Assembly (NCBI GenBank): GCA_017609245.1
Contig: JAFCEI010000007.1
Span: 1-16,418 of the forward strand
Length of the DNA: 16,418 nt
Reading direction: 5' to 3'
Source of the DNA: Candidatus Woesearchaeota archaeon
Lineage (GTDB): Archaea; Nanobdellota; Nanobdellia; Woesearchaeales; JAFCFN01
Below the pieces are notes generated by a model. That model saw nothing but the letters and a program-made list of their open reading frames with translations, searched no databases and was not told the DNA's origin. A program made the position numbers and the translations under genes. Shown in pieces: positions 7,251 to 14,050 of this stretch (position 1 is its first letter; each line of letters opens with the position of its first letter).

Positions 7251-8648
7251 TTATGCTCTTTTCCACCTGACACCTTGTTTTGTGTCTTCTAGAATAAGCC
7301 CTTTTTCTTTTAGGTCATCTCTGATCCTGTCTGCTTTTGCAAAGTCTTTTGAAGCTCTTGCTGTTTCTCTTTCTTCAATAAGTTTCTGCTCTTCTTCTGT
7401 TATCTCCACTTCTTCGACCTCATCCAATTTAAGCCCTAAAACAGAATCAAACCTAAGCATCTGGTCATATATCATCTCAGCATCTTTTTTGCTCATCTTG
7501 TGGCTGAACAGCTTGTTTATCTTCTTGACAAAGCTGAATATTGCTGCCAATGCTGACGACATCTCCAGATCATTGTCCATCGCATTTTCAAATTCTTTTT
7601 TTGCAACTGAAATAAACCCTTTGATATTAGGGTTTGTGCCGTCTGCATCAACCTCTTTAAGCCTTTGCATAAAATCCTTGAGCTTGCTTATTGTGTTTTT
7701 AGCTGCTTCTATTTCATCAAATGTAAAATTAAGCTGCTGCCTATAATGTGTTGCCAGCAAAACATATCTTATTGACATCGGTGAATAGCCTTTATCGAGC
7801 AAATCTCTGAGAGTAAAGAAATTTCCCAATGATTTTGACATCTTCTTACCATTGACCAAAAGCCATTCATTGTGGACCCAGAAATTTACAAATTTCTTGC
7901 CTGTTGCTGCTTCTGTCTGCGCAATCTCGTTCTCGTGATGAGGAAAAATCAAATCAACACCCCCAGTATGGATATCAAAGGTCTTTCCAAGATATTTTGT
8001 TGACATTGCAGAGCATTCTATGTGCCAGCCTGGCCTGCCTTTCCCAAAAGGGGTTTCCCAGAAAACATCACCGTCATTCTTGTCCCATGCTTTCCATAAT
8101 GCAAAGTCAGATGCACTGTCTTTTGTATACTCGTCCTGCTTGACCCTTGCCCCTGCTTTCAGATCTTTCAGGTTGAGATGAGCAAGTTTCCCATAATCCT
8201 TAAATTTAGATACAGAATAATATATGCTGTTGTCTTCGCCTTTGTAAGCAATGCCTTTGTCAAGAAGCTTTTGTATCAAACCTGTCATCTCTTTGATATG
8301 CTCTGTTGCTTTTGGAAAGATATCTGCTTTTTGGATATTCAGGATACCAAGATCTTCCATAAATGCCTGAGTGTATTTTTCTGTGAATTTTTTCAAGGTT
8401 ACGCCCTGCTCCTGGCTGTCCCTTATTGTCTTGTCATCAACGTCTGTGATGTTCATGACGTGCTTTACATTATAACCAGAATATTTTAGATATCTTTTTA
8501 GAATGTCTGCTGCGAGATATGCCCTGTAGTTTCCGATATGCGGATAGTTATAGACAGTAGGGCCGCATGTATACATGCCTACTTTTTTTCTTTTTAGCGG
8601 TTTGAAAACCTCTTTTTTTCTTGTTAAGGTATTGTAAAGCTTCAGCAT
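7251..8648 (-). CDS. cysS: Cysteinyl-tRNA synthetase
   Basis: A 465-aa class I synthetase charging tRNA-Cys. The N-terminus carries YTCGPTVYNYPHIGNYRAY, with zinc ligand C28 and HIGN at 37-40. C212 (GWHIECSAMS), H237 and E241 (FPHHENEIAQ) match the spacing of the other zinc ligands known in E. coli CysRS (C209, H234, E238). KMSKS is at 269-273, inside VNGKKMSKSLGNFF. The helical C-terminal region ends with the family's RIRDDLKEKGLILEDTKQG and VRWKR. The start lies 1 nt after the stop of the metallopeptidase gene, so the two are almost certainly one transcript with coupled translation. No separate promoter is seen. Confidence 0.97.
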   Translation of the reverse strand: MLKLYNTLTRKKEVFKPLKRKKVGMYTCGPTVYNYPHIGNYRAYLAADILKRYLKYSGYNVKHVMNITDVDDKTIRDSQEQGVTLKKFTEKYTQAFMEDLGILNIQKADIFPKATEHIKEMTGLIQKLLDKGIAYKGEDNSIYYSVSKFKDYGKLAHLNLKDLKAGARVKQDEYTKDSASDFALWKAWDKNDGDVFWETPFGKGRPGWHIECSAMSTKYLGKTFDIHTGGVDLIFPHHENEIAQTEAATGKKFVNFWVHNEWLLVNGKKMSKSLGNFFTLRDLLDKGYSPMSIRYVLLATHYRQQLNFTFDEIEAAKNTISKLKDFMQRLKEVDADGTNPNIKGFISVAKKEFENAMDNDLEMSSALAAIFSFVKKINKLFSHKMSKKDAEMIYDQMLRFDSVLGLKLDEVEEVEITEEEQKLIEERETARASKDFAKADRIRDDLKEKGLILEDTKQGVRWKRA

Positions 8649-8649
8649 T

Positions 8650-9018
8650 TTAATATGTATTATTCAGCTTTTTATAAAGCTTCTCAACTAATCTCCTATT
8701 TACATAGTTGTGATGCTTAAATCCTCCTCCAAAACATTTGGGTATGTGGAGAAGCTCGTGAATAAGAGTTTTTGTTTTTTCTTCTTCATCAAGCTTGTCA
8801 AACTGCTCTGAGATTATCTCGACAACATAGAATGGCTTTGATAACATCGCTGTCTGGATAACTTTGGGCAAGGAATGGCATCTTGCCAATACTCTTCTTG
8901 CTTTTGAGCCATAGCTTCTTATGCATCCTACCCTGTCAAGGTCAATATGATGCATCTCAAGGCTGTTTGCTATCCTGACTAATTCCTGTTTTAGGACTGG
9001 GTCGTGCTCATATTTCAT
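8650..9018 (-). CDS. Small putative zinc metallopeptidase (HExxH)
   Basis: A 122-aa protein with HELLH at 87-91 in the context LIHELLHIPKCFGGGFKHHN. H87, H91 and a downstream His (H102 or H103) are the likely zinc ligands and E88 the general base. The middle segment GCIRSYGSKARRVLARCHSL fits the compact putative metallopeptidases found in archaea and phages (the family called phage metallopeptidase in Pfam, by recollection). No signal peptide or membrane segment is seen, so it should act in the cytoplasm. The substrate is unknown. It is the first gene of a two-gene operon with cysS, 1 nt apart. A TATA box about 27 nt upstream implies a leaderless mRNA. Confidence 0.85.
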   Translation of the reverse strand: MKYEHDPVLKQELVRIANSLEMHHIDLDRVGCIRSYGSKARRVLARCHSLPKVIQTAMLSKPFYVVEIISEQFDKLDEEEKTKTLIHELLHIPKCFGGGFKHHNYVNRRLVEKLYKKLNNTY

Positions 9019-9040
9019 GATTTAAATTGAAATATAATTC

Positions 9041-9053
9041 ATATATAAATATT
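9041..9053 (-). promoter_or_regulatory. TATA box of the metallopeptidase-cysS operon
   Basis: The minus strand reads AATATTTATATAT, centred about 25-28 nt before the ATG at 9018. The divergent gene's own TATA element lies about 25 bp away on the plus strand. Confidence 0.5.
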
Positions 9054-9065
9054 GTTAAATAGAAA

Positions 9066-9075
9066 AATATAAATA
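9066..9075 (+). promoter_or_regulatory. TATA box of the 84-aa orphan gene
   Basis: AATATAAATA is centred about 37 nt before the ATG at 9108. This leaves a leader of about 12 nt with a GGAG (9098-9101) placed 6 nt before the ATG. Confidence 0.5.
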
Positions 9076-9107
9076 AAAGTAACTTTGCGTGATTTGTGGA
9101 GAACAGC

Positions 9108-9362
9108 ATGGGTTTGGATGTTATAATTGAACCTTTGGAAAATAAAGGGATTGAAAACCTTGAGATGGTTAGAAAGGAATTGGAATATGTTGAAGGGAGA
9201 TATGGCTCTATAATACCTGTAGATAATCTGATAGGTGTATTAAACAGAAATACAAGTATGGAATTCTTAAGAGATGGAAATGTCATCTATTTAAAAAATC
9301 CTGAAACTGACAATAAAATAAATGTCGGATACATTAGACAAGAAATGAGTAAACTTTATTAA
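9108..9362 (+). CDS. Small hypothetical protein, 84 aa
   Basis: Not recognised. The 84-aa acidic product begins MGLDVIIEPLENKGIENLEM and mixes a predicted strand, a charged helix (VRKELEYVEGRYG) and a C-terminal half with strands (GNVIYLKNP, INVGYIRQEM). It has no signal peptide, transmembrane segment or cysteine. The ATG at 9108 is preferred to an in-frame GTG at 9096, because GGAG at 9098-9101 lies 6 nt before it and the GTG would overlap that site. It may be co-transcribed with the lipoprotein gene, whose start lies 33 nt downstream. Confidence 0.65.
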   Translation: MGLDVIIEPLENKGIENLEMVRKELEYVEGRYGSIIPVDNLIGVLNRNTSMEFLRDGNVIYLKNPETDNKINVGYIRQEMSKLY

Positions 9363-9395
9363 TACGAATGTTCTTATAGCAATAAAGCATCACAA

Positions 9396-10391
9396 ATGAA
9401 AAAGCTACCAGTAACCTTAATTTTGATTGCAATTCTTTTAATTAGCGGGTGTGTTGAAAAAGAGTGTGAAATTAATTCTGATTGCTCAGATAAAGATTGT
9501 TTTACAGTGCAGTGAGCAGATTATCGGTGCGGTTATTCTCCTGTTGATGACTGTTGCGGAAATAAGATATGCGAGGTTGGTGAGAACTATACGAGCTGTG
9601 CTGCTGACTGCCCTAATTGTGACGATAAGAATGAGTGCACTGTTGATGAGTATGATTATCATAAGAATGAATGTGTAAACGCTCCCCTTCTTGATGTTGT
9701 TTGCTGCGGTAATGGGCTTTGTGAATTAAGCGAAGATTATTCCAGCTGCACAAGAGACTGCCCTAATTGTGACGATAATGATGAATTAACTGCGGATAGT
9801 TTTAATTATCATACTCAGGAATGCGAGAATGTTGCTACGCATTATCTAATCGATGATTTTGAACAGGGTGTTGAAAAATGGGTATTTTCTGGTGAAGGAG
9901 AGCAAACTACAGAAACAGAGGGTGGCAATACTTACCTGAGGCTTAAAGGAGTTATACAGGCAAACCTCAGAAGTAAATATGATGACTGCGTCTTTAAGTT
10001 CAGATTTAAAGCACTACAAGGAAGTATGCATGCTAATATCAGGCAAGGCGTCATTGATGAAGAGTGGACCCGATATTTAGTAGGCATTTCTCAAACAAAT
10101 ATTTATACATTAGGAAAACAGGTTGGCAAGGATTTCCAAACACTTGCAGAAATTGATTTTGATCTTAAAGAAGGCTGGCATACAATGGAGATAAGAAGTT
10201 ATGATAACCTTATTAATGTCTACATAGATGACCAAGTTTTAGCAGAATATAAAGATACTGATAATCCTATCAGTTCTGGCAAGCTTGGATTTGAGGTCCA
10301 TACAGGCGGAGTACCCGAACTTGTGACAGAATATCTGATAGATGATGTCGAGATTAAAGTGATTAGCTCAGGCGATGTAAGTTCTCCTTAA
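9396..10391 (+). pseudogene. Cys-rich lipoprotein with C-terminal jellyroll-like domain, in-frame TGA at codon 40
   Basis: One frame runs 332 codons from ATG 9396 to TAA 10391 and is broken only by TGA at 9513-9515 (codon 40). Residues 1-18 are a lipoprotein signal (KKLPVTLILIAILLISG) with lipobox ISGC and lipid-acceptor C19. Next is a Cys-rich region. C35-x4-[stop]-x4-C45 matches a C-x4-C-x4-C spacing, so codon 40 was probably TGC or TGT. Two repeats of 50 residues follow, each of the form CCGNxxCExxExYxSCxxDCPNCDD. After YLIDDFEQGVEKW comes about 160 residues resembling a concanavalin/LamG-like beta sandwich (EGWHTMEIRSYDNLINVYID). No good start lies soon after the TGA; the next ATG is 10026, which would lose the signal. 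It could be a recent nonsense allele, a base error, or readthrough. Confidence 0.65.
9606..9778 (+). repeat. Two copies of a 23-bp perfect repeat within 50-codon Cys-rich repeats
   Basis: Identical 23-bp segments lie at 9606-9628 and 9756-9778, exactly 150 bp apart and in the same frame; both encode DCPNCDD. The surrounding 50-codon units align over most of their length: CCGNKICEVGENYTSCAADC against CCGNGLCELSEDYSSCTRDC. Repeat 2 has lost one cysteine (NECTVD has become DELTAD). This points to an internal duplication of a disulfide-rich module. Confidence 0.8.
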
Positions 10392-10399
10392 GATAAAGA

Positions 10400-11980
10400 T
10401 TATTCTTTAAGTAATATCTCAATAGCAGCTGCAAATGCAGGTCTTGCTATGAATACGCCGGTAGAAATGCCTATCATTGTGATGACTGCAAAGCCTTTAA
10501 GCAATCCTGCTCCTGCAAACCAAAGCGGAAGCATTGCGACCATTGTCGTGAAGTAAGCTGCCATGATGATGAAGAATGCTCTTTTGATCTTTTCTTTCCA
10601 GTTATATACCTGTCCTATTCCGCCTTTCAGTGTCTCGTCTGCGATTACAATCTGATGGTCAACTCCAGTACCGACTGCAATTATGATAGCTGCAATTGCA
10701 GCCAGATCAATATTCCAGCCGATCAATGCTGCGACTCCCAATAAAATAATAACTTCTGACAGGCATGTAAAGATAATTGGTATTGATATCTTCAAGCTTC
10801 TGTATCTCATAAAAACAACAACTGATACTGCCAGTATTGCAACCAACCCAACAAGAATTGCATTTTTCAGTAATTCCTCCCCTAATAAAGGAGATAAAGC
10901 ATCTGTCTTAGCTACTTCTAACTTGACTGGCAATGATCCTGTAATCAGGATTGTCTGGAGCCGTTTCATATTCTCAAGCGAGTTATACATCGCCTCTTGC
11001 TGTGTTGCTCCTGACCCATAACCAGAGATTGAGATGTCTGTCGTTTCTCTGCCTTTTAGTTCAGCTGCAATCCTCAGATCATCAACCTTGACATCATCCA
11101 GGAACAAATCTAAAGACTCATTTAGATACTGCTCATTGTTTTCTGTTACAACTGACAAACCTGCTGTGACATTTGCCTGCCTTTTAGCTGCATCTGGTGA
11201 CAGCGAGATTGCAAAGTTAAACCTGCACCCCCAGCCTTCTTCAACCTGCGAGCAGCCATAATTAGGGTCAATTCCTGAACAGTCAGCTGACCTGCACACA
11301 TATGTAACATCTCTTTCCCCACCAATAAATACTGTCTTGTTGCCGATCTTTGCTTCAAATTTTCCCTGTTTTGCAAGCAATTCCTGGATCTCTTCTTCTG
11401 AAACACCTGCTATCTCAACAGAGATGTACTGCTGGCCTGAAAGATCCTTGGCAGTCCTTATTACAATGTCTGACAGACCATAAACATTAAGCCTCTGGTT
11501 CATGTTTGACAACAGTATTGCCATATCATCAGAATCAAGATTTTGCTCGGGCTTTAACAATACCCTTGTTCCGCCCTGCAGATCCAGGCCTCTCCTGATG
11601 TTTGTTGTCGGAGCTTCATATACCTTGAAGCCCAGATCAACTGTCTGGTTGCCTGTTGCCTGAGTAGTAAGCTTGTATAATCCCTTTGTTGTCTTGATCT
11701 GTATTGACTGGTTTGTTTTAAGATCCTCTATAAAATCATAATAGTCCTGGATAGTATTGATCGGGTCATTGTTCATGCGGGTTATTACTTCTTTTGACAT
11801 TGGCGGCGCGGCTGGCTTTAAATTAACCATGCCTGCATCTGCTGCACTTGAGTTAGGCTCAATATTTCTTATTGCAGCTCCTTTTGCAAATGGATTTGGG
11901 TGTATTGCAACTACTGATAAGACTAGGAAAATCATCAGGATGATTACTCTTGTATTTGTGAGTATTTTTTTAGCTTTCAT
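10400..11980 (-). CDS. secD: Protein-export membrane protein SecD
   Basis: A 526-aa RND-type subunit that, with SecF, aids late steps of Sec-dependent export using the ion gradient; archaea lack SecA. TM1 is at about 11-26. GLDLQGGTRV (131-140) is the SecD signature opening the P1 domain. An extracytoplasmic insertion holds four cysteines (C229, C234, C243, C252), possibly two disulfides. The C-terminal block has five membrane helices (from about 370), with AVGTGVDHQIVIADE the conserved TM4 region. Between TM1 and the signature, residues 33-106 look like a PDZ fold (GAAIRNIEPNSSAADAGM, then EVITRMNNDPINTIQDYYDF). The ATG overlaps the secF stop by 4 nt, so translation is coupled. The gene is convergent with the lipoprotein gene, 8 nt between stops. 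Confidence 0.95.
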   Translation of the reverse strand: MKAKKILTNTRVIILMIFLVLSVVAIHPNPFAKGAAIRNIEPNSSAADAGMVNLKPAAPPMSKEVITRMNNDPINTIQDYYDFIEDLKTNQSIQIKTTKGLYKLTTQATGNQTVDLGFKVYEAPTTNIRRGLDLQGGTRVLLKPEQNLDSDDMAILLSNMNQRLNVYGLSDIVIRTAKDLSGQQYISVEIAGVSEEEIQELLAKQGKFEAKIGNKTVFIGGERDVTYVCRSADCSGIDPNYGCSQVEEGWGCRFNFAISLSPDAAKRQANVTAGLSVVTENNEQYLNESLDLFLDDVKVDDLRIAAELKGRETTDISISGYGSGATQQEAMYNSLENMKRLQTILITGSLPVKLEVAKTDALSPLLGEELLKNAILVGLVAILAVSVVVFMRYRSLKISIPIIFTCLSEVIILLGVAALIGWNIDLAAIAAIIIAVGTGVDHQIVIADETLKGGIGQVYNWKEKIKRAFFIIMAAYFTTMVAMLPLWFAGAGLLKGFAVITMIGISTGVFIARPAFAAAIEILLKE

Positions 11981-12846
11981 TTGTGCTTTTTCTCAACATA
12001 TAATCTCAGTATTCTTGAGTTTTGTATCCATGTGAAAATCATGTCCCCCAATAATCCAATCAACAATATTGTCATGTTCTGCTTTAACACATCTGACTGC
12101 GCAAATATCAGCGCTATGATCAAGGCAGTGACGGTTGTGAAAGACATCATCAGCCCTGTTTTTGCTGCTGATAAAGTTCGTTCAGATATGGTGCCTTGAG
12201 TTCTTTTTAGAACTCTTGTTGACAACAGTATATTTGTGTCAACAGAATAACCGATAAGCATCAAGAATGCTGCAATCCCTGCTGTTGAGAGCCTCATCCC
12301 AATCAGGTTGAATACTGCTAAGGTGACTATGATATCTGACAGCGCTGCCAGGATTACAGCTGCAGAAGGGATTATGCTTTTGAAATACAAGAAAACAACA
12401 ATTGCCATGAACAGGAATGCGATCAATACTGCTGTAAGTGTCTGCTTGAAAAATGACTGGCCCAGTGCAGAGCCTATCTCTTCTATTGTATAATCCTTTT
12501 TTTCTAAGTTTCCGATGTTTTGTTCAACAGCGTCTATCAAACTACTTGATTCTGCACCAGATGCATCAATGATTATGCCTGCTTTCTGTCCTGCTGACTT
12601 CAGATCCCTTACAGTGATGTCTGCTTCTGGAAATTTATCCTTTAGAGATGATTGTAATTCAACCGAATCTGCTGTTTTTCCTGGAATGGTCAGTGTTAAT
12701 CCACCTGCAATGCTTATGCCTTTGTTTACAAAATCTCCTGTCTGAGATATTTGAGAAGCAATAGCCAGGATTGATAAAAGCAATATTGCAAAAGGAATTA
12801 TCAATAATTTCTTATAGTATTTGTCATAGATAGTTAATAAGGACAT
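11977..12846 (-). CDS. secF: Protein-export membrane protein SecF
   Basis: A 289-aa partner of SecD with six predicted membrane helices: TM1 at about 14-32 and a C-terminal block from about 135. NKGISIAGGLTLTIPG is the archaeal equivalent of the SecF signature after TM1, followed by a small P1-like domain. LIGYSVDTNILLSTRVLKR matches the conserved TM4 region, whose Asp is implicated in ion movement in bacterial SecDF. The length is typical of archaeal SecF. It comes first in the secF-secD operon, with its TGA stop inside ATGA shared with the secD start. A TATA element about 25-28 nt before the ATG predicts a leaderless transcript. Confidence 0.95.
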   Translation of the reverse strand: MSLLTIYDKYYKKLLIIPFAILLLSILAIASQISQTGDFVNKGISIAGGLTLTIPGKTADSVELQSSLKDKFPEADITVRDLKSAGQKAGIIIDASGAESSSLIDAVEQNIGNLEKKDYTIEEIGSALGQSFFKQTLTAVLIAFLFMAIVVFLYFKSIIPSAAVILAALSDIIVTLAVFNLIGMRLSTAGIAAFLMLIGYSVDTNILLSTRVLKRTQGTISERTLSAAKTGLMMSFTTVTALIIALIFAQSDVLKQNMTILLIGLLGDMIFTWIQNSRILRLYVEKKHK

Positions 12847-12863
12847 ATTGGAATGAAAAAAAG

Positions 12864-12880
12864 ATATATTAATAAATATT
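12864..12880. promoter_or_regulatory. Shared bidirectional TATA region, secFD and zinc-ribbon/rhomboid genes
   Basis: ATATATTAATAAATATT is TATA-like on both strands. It is centred about 25 nt from the secF ATG (12846, minus) and about 25 nt from the zinc-ribbon ATG (12898, plus). Both directions would yield leaderless mRNAs. The symmetry supports choosing ATG 12898 over the upstream in-frame ATG at 12853, which lies before the TATA element. Confidence 0.5.
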
Positions 12881-12897
12881 GCTATTCTATGGATAAT

Positions 12898-13035
12898 ATG
12901 AAAGTGTGCCCTAAGTGTGGCTCATCCAATATAACCTTATATATGGGTGGAAAGTTCGGCAAATATGAGTGCAAGAACTGCGGCTATATTGGCGCACTGG
13001 TGATTGAGAAAGAAGATGAGATAAAGGAAATCTAA
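12898..13035 (+). CDS. Small zinc-ribbon protein, 45 aa
   Basis: The protein MKVCPKCGSSNITLYMGGKF continues into GKYECKNCGYIGALVIEKED. C4/C7 and C25/C28 form two CxxC knuckles of a single zinc ribbon, followed by an acidic tail. Such mini-ribbons bind nucleic acid or protein partners; no specific role can be assigned. The frame is open upstream to ATG 12853 (60 aa) and ATG 12889 (48 aa). The 12898 start is preferred because it lies about 25 nt after the shared TATA element. It precedes the rhomboid gene by 35 nt and probably shares its transcript. Confidence 0.75.
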   Translation: MKVCPKCGSSNITLYMGGKFGKYECKNCGYIGALVIEKEDEIKEI

Positions 13036-13070
13036 GAGATTTTCTGCTTTTCAAATTTTTGGGAAAAATC

Positions 13071-13694
13071 ATGAGATATAAAAAAAGACTGAGTGTAACT
13101 GAAACTTTAATAATAGCAAATATTGCTGTGTTTATCGCAGTTTCAGTGATTGCTAATCTTGTTTCTCAGGATATTATAAGGCATGTTGCTCTTCAGCCAG
13201 CTGCAATCTGGCAGGGCCAGAACCTATGGACATTATTTACAAGCATGTTTATGCATGGCAACTTTTTCCACTTGTTTGTTAATATGTTCTCATTGTTCTT
13301 CTTAGGCTCTTTTATAGAGCAGCTAGTTGGGAAAAAAAAGTATCTGATGATCTATTTTATCGGGGGTCTGCTGGGAAGCGTATTTTTTGCCTTGTCTCCT
13401 TTATTTACTGAAAGTTGGATGGTGATGGCTGTTGGTGCATCTGGAGCAATATTTGCATTAGGCGGAGCATTGGCTGTCCTTACTCCTAAACTGCCTGTTT
13501 TCATCATGCTCATACCTATCCCAATACCGATGTATATGGCAATCTTCATTTTGTTTATCATGCTATCATTCCTGCCAAATATTGCTAATTCAGGGCATTT
13601 TGGAGGATTGGTCGCAGGATTATTGCTCGGATGGTACTATAAAAAAGACGTACAAAGAAGGCAGAGGCTGATTATGAGGCACCAGTATTATTAA
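13071..13694 (+). CDS. Rhomboid family intramembrane serine protease
   Basis: A 207-aa membrane protein with six predicted helices, the core rhomboid fold. The catalytic Ser is S124 in GASGAIF and the catalytic His is H176 in SGHFGGL. H67 and N71 in FFHLFVNMFSL are the conserved residues near the oxyanion hole. WTLFTSMFMHGNF before them is the typical L1 loop. The enzyme cleaves transmembrane helices of other membrane proteins; the substrate is unknown, and the membrane-anchored and secreted proteins nearby are only possible targets. ATG 13071 is preferred; an in-frame TTG at 13059 would add four residues. The C-terminal tail is basic (KKDVQRRQRLIMRHQYY), fitting a cytoplasmic end. The next gene starts 2 nt after the stop. 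Confidence 0.93.
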   Translation: MRYKKRLSVTETLIIANIAVFIAVSVIANLVSQDIIRHVALQPAAIWQGQNLWTLFTSMFMHGNFFHLFVNMFSLFFLGSFIEQLVGKKKYLMIYFIGGLLGSVFFALSPLFTESWMVMAVGASGAIFALGGALAVLTPKLPVFIMLIPIPIPMYMAIFILFIMLSFLPNIANSGHFGGLVAGLLLGWYYKKDVQRRQRLIMRHQYY

Positions 13695-13696
13695 GA

Positions 13697-14050
13697 ATGG
13701 CTGACTTGGTTGCGTGTTTATCTTCTGGAAAAGGAACATGGATGCAGGTAGCTGGGCTTATCAAAAGGCAGGAATGGGACAATATATTTCTGATAACAAA
13801 CCAGTTTGGCAAGGAGAATTTCAAGCCTGAAAAGCCAGCACAATTTATTGTTATTGATTTTAACAAGCAATTGACAGACCTTGTCGAAGATATCAGAAAG
13901 TCTTTGGCAGGCAAAGTTGGGGTCGATGTAGGGATTAACTTGATATCAGGAACAGGTAAAGAGCATATGGCCATCTTATCAGCGCTATTAAAACTTGGTG
14001 CAGGGATAAGGCTAGTGGCACTGACAAGTGAAGGGGTTGAAGAGGTTTAA
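13697..14050 (+). CDS. Small Rossmann-like protein, possibly CARF-like
   Basis: A 117-aa protein alternating strands and helices: ADLVACLSSGKGTW (strand and loop), a helix, DNIFLITNQFG (strand), AQFIVIDFN (strand), a charged helix, then VDVGINLISGTGKEHMAILS and a last strand IRLVALTSEG. The pattern of a first strand with a Ser/Gly loop and a late NLISGTGKEHMAI resembles CARF domains, which carry N-[LIV]-TGGTK-x-M at that place and bind cyclic oligonucleotides. This is pattern matching by eye. No effector domain is fused and no CRISPR genes are visible. It starts 2 nt after the rhomboid stop, so the two are probably co-translated. The protein is cytoplasmic by composition. A generic Rossmann-like protein is the alternative. 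Confidence 0.82.
   Translation: MADLVACLSSGKGTWMQVAGLIKRQEWDNIFLITNQFGKENFKPEKPAQFIVIDFNKQLTDLVEDIRKSLAGKVGVDVGINLISGTGKEHMAILSALLKLGAGIRLVALTSEGVEEV

Noticed and set aside
9513..9515. In-frame TGA read as selenocysteine or as Trp by an altered genetic code
   Set aside because: Several genes in the window end in TGA, so it is a stop here. The 3' gap before secD is only 8 nt, leaving no room for an archaeal 3' SECIS element, and no hairpin is evident after the codon. Cys spacing favours a mutated Cys codon.
10026..10391. A separate 121-aa gene starting at ATG 10026
   Set aside because: The same frame continues upstream to codon 41 of the lipoprotein frame with clear Cys-rich and domain content, and the ATG falls in the middle of the beta-sandwich domain. 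No promoter or Shine-Dalgarno precedes it.
12853..12897. Longer zinc-ribbon protein starting at ATG 12853 or 12889
   Set aside because: ATG 12853 lies upstream of the only TATA-like element, and the added residues (MKKRYINKYCYS) look unlike the rest. ATG 12889 cannot be fully excluded.
13059..13070. TTG 13059 as the rhomboid start
   Set aside because: ATG 13071 gives a normal basic N-terminus before TM1, and no Shine-Dalgarno favours the TTG.
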